The translations under genes were made by a program, and so were the position numbers. DNA of 64,000 nt, from positions 92,536-156,535 of the forward strand of contig JAIUOP010000003.1 of NCBI GenBank assembly GCA_020161815.1. Reading direction: 5' to 3'. This document shows, piece by piece, positions 15,920 through 25,267 of this stretch (positions are counted from its first letter, which is position 1; every line of letters starts with the position of its first letter). Source of the DNA: Actinomycetota bacterium (GTDB taxonomy: Bacteria > Actinomycetota > Actinomycetes > Actinomycetales > Dermatophilaceae). The notes beneath the pieces were generated by a model. The model was not told the origin of the DNA. It worked only from the letters and a program-made list of their open reading frames with translations, and searched no databases.

Positions 15920-17601
15920 TCACCCCGCACCCCGACCTGGGGCTCCCGGCGCCGCTCGTCGAGGGTGGCGTCCGGGTCGTCCCACTCGGGGGCCTGGGCG
16001 AGATCGGGCGCAACATGACGGTCATCGAGCATGCCGGCCAATTGCTCATCGTCGACTGCGGAGTGCTCTTCCCGGATGACAACCACCCCGGCATCGACCT
16101 GATCCTCCCCGACTGGTCGGCGTATGCCGATCGCCTCGACGACGTGCAGGCGATCGTGCTGACCCACGGGCACGAGGACCACATCGGGGCGGTGCCCTAC
16201 CTCCTGAGGCAACGACCCGGCATACCGCTCATCGGGTCCCAGCTCACCCTCGCGCTCGTCGAGGCCAAGCTCAAGGAGCACCGCATCGCTCCCTACACGC
16301 TCGGCGTGCGCGAGGGCGACCGGGAGCGCCTGGGGGTCTTCGACTGCGAGTTCGTCGCGGTCAACCACTCGATCCCGGATGCGCTCGCGGTCGCGATCCG
16401 CACCCCCGGCGGCACCCTCCTGCACACGGGTGACTTCAAGATGGACCAGCTCCCGCTCGATGGGCGACTCACCGACCTGCGGGCCTTCGCCCGCCTGGGG
16501 GAGGAGGGGGTCGACCTCTTCCTCACCGATTCGACCAATGCAGAGGTGCCGGGGTTCACCACGCCCGAGCGGGAGATCTCGCCGGCCATCGACAAGGTCT
16601 TCCGGCACACCGAGCGGCGGATCATCGTCGCCTGTTTCTCCTCGCACGTGCACCGCGTCCAGCAGGTGCTCGACGCGGCCGAGAAGGCCGGTCGCAAGGT
16701 GGCCATGGTGGGGCGGTCCATGGTCCGCAACATGGGGATCGCCGCCGACCTCGGCTATCTCCACGTGCCCGACGGCGTGCTCGTGGAGCTGCGGGAGCTG
16801 CACGAACTGCCCGACGACCAGGTCGTCCTCATCTGCACGGGGTCCCAGGGGGAGCCGATGGCCGCCCTGTCGCGGATGGCCAACGGCGACCACCGGATCG
16901 AGGTGGGACCCGGCGACGCCGTGCTCATGGCGTCCTCGCTCATCCCCGGCAACGAGAACGCCGTCTACCGGGTCATCAACGGGCTCATGCGCCTGGGTGC
17001 GACCGTCGTCCACAAGGGCAATGCCCGCGTCCACGTCTCGGGGCACGCGTCGGCCGGGGAGCTGCTCTACGCCTACAACATCGTCAAGCCGCGCAATGTC
17101 ATGCCCGTCCACGGCGAGTGGCGCCACCTCGTGGCCAACGGAGAGCTCGCCATCGCCACCGGTGTGCCTCGGGGGAACGTGGCGCTCGCCGAGGATGGCG
17201 TGGTTGTGGACCTGGTCGACGGGGCGGTCTCGATCGCCGGCGCGGTGCCCTGCGGCTACGTCTATGTCGACGGGTCGTCCGTGGGGGAGGCGGACGAGGG
17301 CCTGCTCAAGGACCGCAAGATCCTGCGCGACGAGGGCTTCATCTCGGTCATCGTGGTCGTCGACGCCGTGACCGGCGCCGTCGTGGCCGGACCCGAGATC
17401 ACCGCACGGGGATTCGTGGAGGACGACGTCGTCTTCGACGAGGTCAGGCCCCGTCTGGAGGCGGCACTGGACGCCGCCATCGCCGACGGCGTGCGCGACA
17501 CGCACGCCCTCCAACAGGTGATCAGGCGCTCCGTCGGGAGCTGGGTCGGCAAGAAGATCAGGCGCCGCCCGATGATCCTCCCCACGGTCATCGAGGCCTG
17601 A
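15916..17601 (+). CDS. rnj: Ribonuclease J
   Basis: 561 residues of the metallo-beta-lactamase/beta-CASP family. The zinc motif is THGHEDHIGA (about residues 77-86), followed by PLGGLGEIGRNMTVIE at the N-terminus, LLHTGDFKMDQ, LTDSTNAEVPGFT, and the beta-CASP LICTGSQGEPMAALSRM and HVSGHAS. It has 5'-3' exonuclease and endonuclease activity in mRNA decay and rRNA maturation. GTG start coupled to dapA. PNPase (5.4 kb) is in the same window. Confidence 0.96.
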   Translation: MITPHPDLGLPAPLVEGGVRVVPLGGLGEIGRNMTVIEHAGQLLIVDCGVLFPDDNHPGIDLILPDWSAYADRLDDVQAIVLTHGHEDHIGAVPYLLRQRPGIPLIGSQLTLALVEAKLKEHRIAPYTLGVREGDRERLGVFDCEFVAVNHSIPDALAVAIRTPGGTLLHTGDFKMDQLPLDGRLTDLRAFARLGEEGVDLFLTDSTNAEVPGFTTPEREISPAIDKVFRHTERRIIVACFSSHVHRVQQVLDAAEKAGRKVAMVGRSMVRNMGIAADLGYLHVPDGVLVELRELHELPDDQVVLICTGSQGEPMAALSRMANGDHRIEVGPGDAVLMASSLIPGNENAVYRVINGLMRLGATVVHKGNARVHVSGHASAGELLYAYNIVKPRNVMPVHGEWRHLVANGELAIATGVPRGNVALAEDGVVVDLVDGAVSIAGAVPCGYVYVDGSSVGEADEGLLKDRKILRDEGFISVIVVVDAVTGAVVAGPEITARGFVEDDVVFDEVRPRLEAALDAAIADGVRDTHALQQVIRRSVGSWVGKKIRRRPMILPTVIEA

Positions 17602-17716
17602 TCGGGCAGGCCGAACTGAGCACCCCCACCACGCCACTCACTGAGTCGGACTTCGACCCGGAGACGGAGCGAACTGTGATGCGCGTGTGCTCCGTGTGAT
17701 TGGTGTGACGATCGCC

Positions 17717-17722
17717 TAACCT
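17717..17722 (+). promoter_or_regulatory. -10 element TAACCT upstream of ftsK
   Basis: TAACCT ends 7 nt before the ftsK ATG. GAGGAG lies between them, so a short leader from another promoter is also possible. Confidence 0.45.
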
Positions 17723-17729
17723 GAGGAGC

Positions 17730-20342
17730 ATGGCGACTCGTACGTCCTCCTCCTCGCGTGCCCGCGGTGGCTCGACCCGTCCGGCCAGCCGTCGACCGGC
17801 TGCCCGCTCGGGGCGCTCCTCGACCAGCCGCACCGCGAAGGGTGGCGGACTGCCCTTCCCGTTGCGCGCCTTCCGCACGACGTGGATGGGCATGGCCGGC
17901 GTCACCGGCTCCGCCGTCCGCCGCGTCGGTGCCGCCGGCCGCGACCTCGAGCCCGAGCACAAGCGTGACGGTCTTGGGTTCGCCCTCGTGGCCGCCGCCG
18001 TCGTCGTGGCGGCGCGTGAGTGGTGGGGCCTGCCCGGTCTCGTCGGTGACGTCGTGCATGCCGTCGCCGCGGGGACCTTCGGCGTCGTCGCCTACGCACT
18101 CCCCCTGGCACTCCTTGCCTTCGGCATCCACGTGCTGCGCGGCCCGCAGCAGCGCGAGCACACCAGCCGGATGGCCCTCGGTGCCGTCATCCTGGCCTTC
18201 GCCATCTGCGGCCTGGTCCACGTCGCCAAGGGCCTGCCCGAGCCGCCGCAGGGCGCGGACGCCATGCGCGCTGCCGGCGGCATCATCGGCTTCCTCGCCT
18301 CCACCCCGCTCGTGGCCGCGGTGAGCGCCTGGGCGACGGTGCCGCTCCTGACGATCCTCGGCTTCTTCGGGGTCCTCGTGCTCACCGCCACGCCCGTCCA
18401 CCAGATCGGCGACCGGGTCCGGCAGCTCCGCGACTGGGCCCGTGGGGTCGAGACTGCCGCACCGGCGGTGAAGGCGTCGACGACCCGTCGTCGCCGGGGT
18501 GCCGTCGACGCCGATGGCAACCTCGTCGGGGACGAGGCCTTCGAGCAGGCTGCCGTGCTCGACCCCGTCACCGGCAAGCGGCTGCGCCCGGGGCAGCGCC
18601 GATCGACCGCGGCGACCGAGCCGGTCGTCCCTGCGGGTGCGGAGGCACGCACGACGCCCAACCCGTCACCGGTCAAGAACAAGGCTCCGCTCGAGCCGCC
18701 CCCCACCGCACCGTTGCCGCAGCGCGTCGAGCAGCTGGCCCTCGCCGGTGACGTCACGTACACCCTGCCCGACAGCGCCCTCCTCGAGCCGGGCAGCCCG
18801 CACAAGGAGCGCAGCGCCGCCAACGACCGGGTCGTCGAGTCCCTCACCCAGGTGCTCGACCAGTTCGAGATCGACGCCCAGGTCACGGGCTTCAGCCGCG
18901 GTCCGACGGTCACCCGTTACGAGGTCGAGCTCGGTCCCGGGATCAAGGTCGAGCGCGTCACCGCGCTCTCCAAGAACATCGCGTATGCCGTCGCCTCGGC
19001 CGACGTGCGCATCCTCAGTCCCATTCCGGGCAAGTCCGCCATCGGGATCGAGATCCCGAACACCGACCGCGAGAAGGTCAGCCTCGGCGACGTCCTCCGC
19101 AGCCAGGTGGCGCGGACCAACGAGCACCCCATGGTCATGGGCGTCGGCAAGGACGTCGAGGGCGGCTACGTCATCGCCAACCTCGCGAAGATGCCGCACC
19201 TCCTCGTCGCCGGCGCCACCGGCTCGGGCAAGTCCAGCTTCGTGAACTCGATGATCACCTCCATCCTCATGCGAAGCACCCCCGACGAGGTCCGGATGAT
19301 TCTCGTCGACCCCAAGCGGGTGGAGCTCACGGCATACGAAGGAATCCCGCACCTCATCACGCCGATCATCACCAACCCCAAGAAGGCCGCCGAGGCCCTG
19401 CAGTGGGTCGTGCGTGAGATGGACACCCGCTACGACGACCTGGCCGCCTTCGGCTACAAGCACGTCGACGACTTCAACAAGGCCGTCAAGGCCGGCAAGG
19501 TCAAGCCCCTGCCAGGCTCGGAGCGGGTGCTCCACCCGTACCCCTACCTGCTCGTGGTCGTCGACGAGCTGGCCGACCTCATGATGGTCGCGCCCCGCGA
19601 CGTCGAGGAGTCGATCGTCCGCATCACCCAGCTCGCCCGGGCGGCCGGCATCCACCTCGTGCTCGCTACCCAGCGCCCCAGCGTCGACGTGGTGACGGGG
19701 TTGATCAAGGCCAACGTGCCCAGCCGGATGGCCTTCGCCACCTCGAGCCTCGCCGACAGCCGGGTCGTCCTCGACCAGCCCGGGGCCGAGAAGCTCATCG
19801 GGCAGGGTGACGCCCTCTTCCTTCCCATGGGGGCCAGCAAGCCGATGCGCGTCCAGGGCGCGTGGGTGACCGAGTCCGAGATCCACAACGTCGTGGCCTG
19901 CGTCACCGAGCAGCTCAAGCCCACCTACCGCGACGACGTCACCGTGGTCGCTGCCAAGAAGCAGGTCGACGACGACATCGGCGACGACCTCGACCTGCTG
20001 CTCCAGGCGACCGAGCTGGTCGTCACCACCCAGTTCGGGTCGACCTCGATGCTGCAGCGCAAGCTGCGGGTCGGGTTCGCCAAGGCCGGGCGCCTCATGG
20101 ACCTGCTGGAGTCCCGCGGCGTCGTCGGCCCGTCCGAGGGCAGCAAGGCCCGTGACGTGCTCGTCAAGCCTGACGACCTGCCGACCACGCTGGCCCTGAT
20201 GCGAGGCGAGGACGTCCCTGACGTCGAGGTGCCCGAGGAGCTCGAGGGCACCCCGCTCGACGGAGACGCGCGAGCCGTGGGGGAGTGGGATGACGTCGAG
20301 GACAGTGGCGAGGACGCCTGGGAACTGACAGGGCGGGAGTGA
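17730..20342 (+). CDS. ftsK: DNA translocase FtsK
   Basis: 870 residues: a basic N-terminal tail, about four membrane spans (75-225), a variable linker, then the motor with Walker A GATGSGKSSFVNSM (about 494) and LVVVDELADLMM as Walker B. The C-terminal gamma winged helix (about 756-812, TTQFGSTSMLQRKLRVGFAKAGRLMD) reads DNA polarity motifs. It anchors at the septum and pumps the chromosome towards dif before division. It follows rnj by 128 nt. Confidence 0.96.
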   Translation: MATRTSSSSRARGGSTRPASRRPAARSGRSSTSRTAKGGGLPFPLRAFRTTWMGMAGVTGSAVRRVGAAGRDLEPEHKRDGLGFALVAAAVVVAAREWWGLPGLVGDVVHAVAAGTFGVVAYALPLALLAFGIHVLRGPQQREHTSRMALGAVILAFAICGLVHVAKGLPEPPQGADAMRAAGGIIGFLASTPLVAAVSAWATVPLLTILGFFGVLVLTATPVHQIGDRVRQLRDWARGVETAAPAVKASTTRRRRGAVDADGNLVGDEAFEQAAVLDPVTGKRLRPGQRRSTAATEPVVPAGAEARTTPNPSPVKNKAPLEPPPTAPLPQRVEQLALAGDVTYTLPDSALLEPGSPHKERSAANDRVVESLTQVLDQFEIDAQVTGFSRGPTVTRYEVELGPGIKVERVTALSKNIAYAVASADVRILSPIPGKSAIGIEIPNTDREKVSLGDVLRSQVARTNEHPMVMGVGKDVEGGYVIANLAKMPHLLVAGATGSGKSSFVNSMITSILMRSTPDEVRMILVDPKRVELTAYEGIPHLITPIITNPKKAAEALQWVVREMDTRYDDLAAFGYKHVDDFNKAVKAGKVKPLPGSERVLHPYPYLLVVVDELADLMMVAPRDVEESIVRITQLARAAGIHLVLATQRPSVDVVTGLIKANVPSRMAFATSSLADSRVVLDQPGAEKLIGQGDALFLPMGASKPMRVQGAWVTESEIHNVVACVTEQLKPTYRDDVTVVAAKKQVDDDIGDDLDLLLQATELVVTTQFGSTSMLQRKLRVGFAKAGRLMDLLESRGVVGPSEGSKARDVLVKPDDLPTTLALMRGEDVPDVEVPEELEGTPLDGDARAVGEWDDVEDSGEDAWELTGRE

Positions 20343-20347
20343 CCCCC

Positions 20348-20363
20348 GACGCCCCGTGGCGTC
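20348..20363. terminator. Short hairpin after ftsK
   Basis: GACGCC-CCGT-GGCGTC, a 6-bp stem with a 4-nt loop, 5 nt after the ftsK stop and between convergent genes. No U-tract. Confidence 0.35.
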
Positions 20364-20367
20364 CAGG

Positions 20368-20664
20368 TCACGACGCGGGGCGAAGCGTGAGGCTCTCGTC
20401 GCCCTTCTTGTCCGGATCCGCCCACTCAAGCGTGAGCTGATCGTTCGCGATGGAGATGGACGGGTCCTGGAAGATCCGGGTCGAAATCCAATTCGCAAAT
20501 GCGCCCGCGGGTCCCACGCAATCCCGTGGTTCGGTCCGCACCTGGGCGCTCTGGAGCCGTCCGTCGGCCACCCTGCCGACGAACGAGTGCTTGGAGCACG
20601 CTGTGGTCAGGGTGGCGATGTCTCCGTCAGCAGAGAGGGTCAGCTTCTGGCCCTCCGGTGACAC
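20368..20664 (-). CDS. META-like domain protein fragment, probably frameshifted
   Basis: 98 residues from a GTG without ribosome binding site. The order LTLSADGDIATLTTACSKHSFVG, EPRDC and SIANDQLTLEW resembles META (HslJ-like) domains, a weak family match by eye. The frame stays open upstream to 20772 without any start codon. A second frame (from about 20791 or 20773) reads VTHDYQAPLQPIELFKRVALGA and stops at 20699. Skipping one base near 20707 joins the two as ...VALGA-PYEAFGQGT..., which looks like one continuous protein of about 134 residues. So the gene is either a +1 frameshifted pseudogene or carries a sequencing error. The 5' end meets the MauE-thioredoxin gene. Confidence 0.45.
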   Translation of the reverse strand: MSPEGQKLTLSADGDIATLTTACSKHSFVGRVADGRLQSAQVRTEPRDCVGPAGAFANWISTRIFQDPSISIANDQLTLEWADPDKKGDESLTLRPAS

Positions 20665-20783
20665 GTTCGGTGCGTGGATCGTTCCCTGCCCGAACGCCTC
20701 ATAGGGCCGCGCCGAGTGCGACCCGCTTGAACAGTTCGATGGGCTGCAGCGGCGCTTGGTAGTCGTGTGTCACGCGGGCACCG

Positions 20784-21887
20784 TCATCCAACCGTGCGAT
20801 GGTCGTGCAGTTGCTCCATGGCGGACGAGCTCACGTGGTCGTTGTCAGACGGCTCAGCCTCGGGCAGGCCGTGCCCGAGGGCGTCGCTGATCTCCTCGAC
20901 GAAGCCGATGATGTCGTCCGTGCCACCCACCGGACCGCCTGCGAGCAGGCCGTCGGCCCCCAGCAGGACCGCTGACGGGCTGGTCCGCAGGCCGAGAAGG
21001 GACCACGTCACCGACGACGGGTCGGTCCACGCATCGTTCGTGGGCGCCTCGTCGGTGTGCTCCATCGGAGGGACATGGGAGAAGACGAGGTGCACGTCGA
21101 GGGCCGGCATCTCTGCTCGCCATTGAGGAATGCTGCGCGCCATGATGTGGCTGGGCCCGCAGTAGCAGTTCACGAACACGAGGAGCTGCGCGCGCTGCTG
21201 CGCCATCTCGGCCAGTCGCCAACTCTTCCCCTCGGGGTCCACGAGCATGGCCGTCGGGATGGGCGTCCGGACATACTCCTCAGGGTCCGTCACCTCTAAC
21301 ATCATCACCGAATCGTCGTCCGTGGTGACCGGAGCCTGGCCGATCGGAGGCTCACCGGCCGGTGAGCCTCCGATGAGGGTCGAGCCGGCAGCCACGAGCC
21401 CGGCGACGACCAACCAGCCCCATCCGGTGCCGCCCATCGAAGCGAGCGTCGCGGGCACGGTCGACCCGGCGGCGGTGAACCAGGCGAACAGCCCGGCCAG
21501 CAGGAGGAAGACGCCATTGCGCCAGGCCGTCTTCGCCCGGACCCGCTGGTCGCCGATCTTGCCGAAGCATCCACAATTGGGCCTCGGGGAGAAGGTCATG
21601 GCCCGAGCGATGACGACGAAGTAGGTCAGGAAAAGGAGAATTGCGGCCCAGCTGGCGATGCGGGCCAGCGCGAGCCAGGGCGCCAGCATCGCGAGGGCAA
21701 GGAGTGCCTCCCCGACGGGAAGCGCCTTGGCCACCCACACGCCGTGCAGCCATCGGGGCAACCTCAGCAGGATGATTGCACTCCGGGTGGACTCGGGGGC
21801 GCGCCACTTGGCCACGGCGCTGAGCAGGAGCACACCGGCGAGCAGGAGGGGTGCGAGCACCCCGGCAGGAGCGGGCATGCCTCCCAT
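20784..21887 (-). CDS. MauE/DoxX-type membrane protein fused to a thioredoxin-like domain
   Basis: 367 residues. Residues 1-145 hold four membrane spans and the MauE signature RPNCGCFGKIG (C105, C107), as in methylamine-utilisation and related redox membrane proteins. After another span (155-173), residues 205-350 form an extracytoplasmic thioredoxin-like domain: LLVFVNCYCGPS with C241-x-C243 in place of CxxC, and SPSAVLLGADGLLAGGPVGG. MauE and MauD are usually separate proteins, so this is a one-piece version. It may shuttle disulfides across the membrane for an unknown client. ATG at 21887; the stop lies close to the META-like fragment. The partner substrate is not evident. Confidence 0.75.
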   Translation of the reverse strand: MGGMPAPAGVLAPLLLAGVLLLSAVAKWRAPESTRSAIILLRLPRWLHGVWVAKALPVGEALLALAMLAPWLALARIASWAAILLFLTYFVVIARAMTFSPRPNCGCFGKIGDQRVRAKTAWRNGVFLLLAGLFAWFTAAGSTVPATLASMGGTGWGWLVVAGLVAAGSTLIGGSPAGEPPIGQAPVTTDDDSVMMLEVTDPEEYVRTPIPTAMLVDPEGKSWRLAEMAQQRAQLLVFVNCYCGPSHIMARSIPQWRAEMPALDVHLVFSHVPPMEHTDEAPTNDAWTDPSSVTWSLLGLRTSPSAVLLGADGLLAGGPVGGTDDIIGFVEEISDALGHGLPEAEPSDNDHVSSSAMEQLHDHRTVG

Positions 21888-21906
21888 GCTAGGTGGCGGG
21901 ATTGCC

Positions 21907-21912
21907 TACTCT
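21907..21912 (+). promoter_or_regulatory. -10 element TACTCT, leaderless start
   Basis: TACTCT ends 6 nt before the ATG of the channel-like membrane protein. Confidence 0.5.
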
Positions 21913-21918
21913 TTCCTC

Positions 21919-22617
21919 ATGCCCATGCCCTGGGAGGACTCGTTCACGCCGGTCAGTCGATCGCAACGGTGGCGAGCGATCCTCCGGAAGCAACCTTCAG
22001 CCCTGCTCCTGGCCGTCCAGATCGCGGTGATCCTGCTGCTGCCGTGGTTGCAGAGCCTCGACTACGGACGGGTGGTCCTGACGCTCCTGAGCTTCGCTGC
22101 CCTCACCGTCGCTGTCATCACCGTCCGCAGCACGCCTGCCCTGACGTGGTTCTCCGCGCTCCTGGGTGTGCCGGCCGCCTGCCTCGAGATTGCCACCCTG
22201 TTCACAGACAGCACCGCGGTGACGGCCCTCGCGCACGCGGCGCTGGGTGCCTTCTACCTCTACACCGCGTACGGCCTCATCTCGTACATGTTCGAGGACT
22301 CCTTCGTCACCAAGGACGAACTCTTCGCGGTGGGCGCGTGCTTCACGGTCCTGCTCTTTGCCTTCGCCTACATCTTCATGTCGATCCAGGAGATCTACCC
22401 GGGGTCCTTCGTGTCCTTCGACGGCCAGGGGCAACGCACCTTCCTCGAGCTCATCTACTTCTCGGGAGCCAACCTCACCAGCGTCGGGCTCTCGGACGTG
22501 GGCGCCGTCCGGCCGCACGCCCGAGCCATCACGACCATCGAACAGCTCAGTGGGGTGCTCTACGTGGCGATGGTGATCTCGCGCCTCGTCGCGCTCACCG
22601 CGATGCGGAACCGGTGA
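21919..22617 (+). CDS. Channel-like integral membrane protein
   Basis: 232 residues with about five membrane spans. The C-terminal part resembles a two-helix potassium channel pore: a span (141-155), a loop, ERFL-type pore helix FLELIYFSGANLTSVGLSD (174-193), and a final span. The filter reads T-S-V-G-L-S-D where potassium channels have T-V-G-Y-G-D, so selectivity is probably altered or lost. No regulatory domain follows. The last 23 nt overlap the convergent dipeptidase gene. The gene diverges from the MauE-thioredoxin protein and may be functionally linked to it; unproven. Confidence 0.7.
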   Translation: MPMPWEDSFTPVSRSQRWRAILRKQPSALLLAVQIAVILLLPWLQSLDYGRVVLTLLSFAALTVAVITVRSTPALTWFSALLGVPAACLEIATLFTDSTAVTALAHAALGAFYLYTAYGLISYMFEDSFVTKDELFAVGACFTVLLFAFAYIFMSIQEIYPGSFVSFDGQGQRTFLELIYFSGANLTSVGLSDVGAVRPHARAITTIEQLSGVLYVAMVISRLVALTAMRNR

Positions 22618-23797
22618 TCCCTCCCGGATCCAGCGATGCGATGGTGGCGAGACTGGGCTCGCGCTCCTGCTGGAGTCGATCGGCCACCAGTTCGGCGTCA
22701 CCGAGAACGCGCCGGATGTTGCCGCTCGTGAGGGCGCCCAGGTCGGCCCCCGACCATGAGCGCTCGGCGAGGGCCTCGAGCAACCCCGGATAGCAGGACA
22801 CGTCCTCGAGCCCCTCGGGCAGGGCCTCGACCCCGTCGTAGTCACCGCCGAGGCCGACATGCTCGATCCCGGCGACCTCCCGGACGTGCTCGACGTGCGC
22901 CACGACGTCGGACAGGGTCGCCGTCGGCGGTGGTGCCTGCGTCCGCCGCTGCCGACAGAACGCCGTGTATGCCGGGTAGTCGCCGGGGTCGATTCCTTCG
23001 GCCCGAGCAGCCTCCGCCGCCGCGAGGTCCCACTCGCGCGCCGCTTCCGAGACGAACTTCGGCACGAAGGTCACCATGCACACGCCGCCGTTGGTGGCCA
23101 GGGACCGGAGCACATCGTCGGGCACATTGCGGGGGTGGTCGCACACGGCGCGGGCCGAGCTGTGCGAGAAGACGATCGGTGCCTGCGAGGTCTCGAGCGC
23201 ATCACGCATCGTGTCGGCCGACACGTGCGAGCAGTCGACGAGCATCCCCAGGCGGTTCATCTCGCGGACGACCTCGTGCCCGAAGGGCGAGAGCCCGCCG
23301 AGCACGCGCTCGTCCGTCGCGGAGTCGGCCCAGGGCACGTTCTGGTTGTGGGTCAGCGTGAGGTAGCGCACCCCGAGGGCATGGAGCATGCGCAGGGCCC
23401 CCATCGACGAGCCGATCGACTGGCCGCCCTCGGCCCCCATGAGCGAGGCGATGCGCCCCTGCGACCAGGCTCGATCCACGTCGGCCGCGCTGACCGCGAA
23501 GGCCAGCTCATCGGCATACCGGATCGTCATCGACCGGACGAAGTCCACCTGTTCGAGGGTGGCGACCACGGCCTCACCCTCTGGAATGGTCCCGGGCACG
23601 AAGACCGACCAGAACTGGGCCCCGACCCCACCCGCGCGCAACCGGGGGAGGTCGGTGTGCGTGCGCGTCCCGACGGTGCCGATGTCCAGAGCGGCACAGT
23701 CGTAGCCGACGAGGGTGCGCATCTCCCAGGGGAGGTCGTTGTGCCCGTCCCAGACGGGGTGGTCGGTCAGCACGGTGGAGACGAGGTCCGAGGTCAC
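22595..23797 (-). CDS. Membrane dipeptidase (renal dipeptidase family, M19)
   Basis: 400 residues. Metal ligands are visible: [12 protein letters not shown] (H-x-D), MGAEGG (bridging Glu), VDCSHVS and [10 protein letters not shown] (His), and [11 protein letters not shown] (Asp). The family hydrolyses dipeptides with zinc. No signal peptide is evident, so a cytoplasmic enzyme is likely, as in most actinobacterial members. GTG start with CACAGT 7 nt upstream. Divergent from rimO. Confidence 0.93.
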   Translation of the reverse strand: MTSDLVSTVLTDHPVWDGHNDLPWEMRTLVGYDCAALDIGTVGTRTHTDLPRLRAGGVGAQFWSVFVPGTIPEGEAVVATLEQVDFVRSMTIRYADELAFAVSAADVDRAWSQGRIASLMGAEGGQSIGSSMGALRMLHALGVRYLTLTHNQNVPWADSATDERVLGGLSPFGHEVVREMNRLGMLVDCSHVSADTMRDALETSQAPIVFSHSSARAVCDHPRNVPDDVLRSLATNGGVCMVTFVPKFVSEAAREWDLAAAEAARAEGIDPGDYPAYTAFCRQRRTQAPPPTATLSDVVAHVEHVREVAGIEHVGLGGDYDGVEALPEGLEDVSCYPGLLEALAERSWSGADLGALTSGNIRRVLGDAELVADRLQQEREPSLATIASLDPGGITGSASR

Positions 23798-23804
23798 GCG
23801 TCCG

Positions 23805-23810
23805 ACTGTG
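23805..23810 (-). promoter_or_regulatory. -10-like CACAGT, dipeptidase
   Basis: On the minus strand CACAGT ends 7 nt before the dipeptidase GTG; one mismatch to TANNNT. Confidence 0.35.
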
Positions 23811-23839
23811 CCACAGGCTCCGCAAGCGAGGGCGCCAAC

Positions 23840-23845
23840 TACAGT
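23840..23845 (+). promoter_or_regulatory. -10 element TACAGT, leaderless rimO
   Basis: TACAGT ends 6 nt before the rimO ATG; no Shine-Dalgarno. The identical hexamer precedes the GH63-like gene. Confidence 0.6.
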
Positions 23846-23851
23846 GGGGCC

Positions 23852-25267
23852 ATGACGACGGCGGAGGAAGGGGAGCGGACCGTCGCCCTCGTCACCCTCG
23901 GCTGCACCCGCAACGAGGTCGACTCCGAGGAGCTGGCCGGGCGGCTGCGCGCGGGCGGTTGGCGGCTCGTCGACGACGCCGCGGACGCCGACGTCGCCGT
24001 CGTCAACACCTGCGGCTTCGTCGAGCAGGCCAAGAAGGACTCGATCGACACCCTGTTGGAGGCGGCCGACCTCAAGGAGCACGGTCGCACGCAGGCAGTC
24101 GTCGCCGTCGGCTGCCTCGCCGAGCGCTATGGCCAGACGCTCGCCGACGAGCTGCCCGACGCCGACGCGGTCCTCGGCTTCGACTCGTATGCCGACCTCT
24201 CCAGCACCCTGCGCCGCATCCTGGCGGGGGAGCGGGTCGCCAGCCACGTGCCGGCTGACCGGCGCCGGCTGCTGCCGCTCACGCCGGTGGCGCGCCAGGC
24301 CGAGAGCGTGGCCGTCGCGCTGCCCGGGCACGACTCGAGCGCCGACGGCGTGGTCCGGGCACGACTCGACGGTCGCCCGTGGGCCCCGCTGAAGATCGCC
24401 AGCGGCTGTGACCGCAGGTGCTCGTTCTGCGCGATCCCGAGCTTCCGGGGGGCGTTCGTCTCGCGGCGGCCGCACGATGTGATCGCCGAGGCCCGATGGC
24501 TCGGGGAGCAGGGTGTGCGCGAGCTGCTTCTCGTCTCGGAGAACTCGACGTCCTACGGGAAGGACCTCGGCGACCTGGCCCTGCTCGAGAAGATCCTGCC
24601 GGAGCTGTGCGACCTGCCCGGCATCGAGCGGGTCCGCGTCTCCTACCTCCAGCCCGCGGAGATCCGCCCCGGGCTGCTGGAGACGATGGCCGGCCTCGAG
24701 AAGGTCATGCCGTGGTACGACCTGTCCTTCCAGCACGCGTCCCCCACCGTGCTGCGGAGGATGCGCCGGTTCGGCGGCACCGAGGACTTCCTGCGCCTCG
24801 TCGAGGGGATCCGCACGCGTGAGCCCGCGGCCGGCATACGCACCAATGTCATCGTCGGCTTCCCCGGCGAGACCGAGGAGGACGTGCTCGAGCTGGAGCG
24901 CTTCCTCACGGCGGCCGAGCTCGACGTCGTCGGTGTCTTCGCCTACTCCGACGAGGACGGCACCGAGGCCGAGTCGCTGCCCGGCAAGATCGACCAGGAC
25001 GTCATCGAGGAGCGTCACACCCGGATCACCGACCTCGTCGAGGAGCTCATGGCCCAGCGTGCTGAGGCTCGGATCGGCGAGGACGTCACCGTCCTCGTCG
25101 ACGAGGTCGACGCGGAGACCGGTGAGTCGATCGGGCGCGCCGAGCACCAGGGGCCCGACGTCGACGGCGTGACGATCCTGCCCGCCGGCACGGCCACACC
25201 GGGCCAGTTCGTCACGGCCCGCGTGGTGGCGGCCGAAGGTGTGGACCTGCGAGGCGTGCGCCCATGA
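23852..25267 (+). CDS. rimO: Ribosomal protein S12 methylthiotransferase RimO
   Basis: 471 residues. The N-terminal UPF0004 domain has cysteines in [21 protein letters not shown] and VGCLAERYG for the auxiliary 4Fe-4S cluster; the radical-SAM motif is CDRRCSFC (about 186-193); a C-terminal TRAM domain ends the chain. The AKKDSID segment separates RimO from MiaB, which is also in this window at 47.7 kb. It methylthiolates an aspartate of ribosomal protein S12. The stop overlaps pgsA by ATGA, giving the rimO-pgsA-cinA unit. Confidence 0.96.
   Translation: MTTAEEGERTVALVTLGCTRNEVDSEELAGRLRAGGWRLVDDAADADVAVVNTCGFVEQAKKDSIDTLLEAADLKEHGRTQAVVAVGCLAERYGQTLADELPDADAVLGFDSYADLSSTLRRILAGERVASHVPADRRRLLPLTPVARQAESVAVALPGHDSSADGVVRARLDGRPWAPLKIASGCDRRCSFCAIPSFRGAFVSRRPHDVIAEARWLGEQGVRELLLVSENSTSYGKDLGDLALLEKILPELCDLPGIERVRVSYLQPAEIRPGLLETMAGLEKVMPWYDLSFQHASPTVLRRMRRFGGTEDFLRLVEGIRTREPAAGIRTNVIVGFPGETEEDVLELERFLTAAELDVVGVFAYSDEDGTEAESLPGKIDQDVIEERHTRITDLVEELMAQRAEARIGEDVTVLVDEVDAETGESIGRAEHQGPDVDGVTILPAGTATPGQFVTARVVAAEGVDLRGVRP

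Noticed and set aside
17641..17729. Possible small gene or regulatory RNA before ftsK
   Set aside because: Only GTG-rich words and a -10; no stable fold or open frame with a start signal.
22859..23851. N-terminal extension of rimO by over 300 codons
   Set aside because: It is antisense to the dipeptidase gene; RimO homology and a -10 hexamer place the start at 23852.
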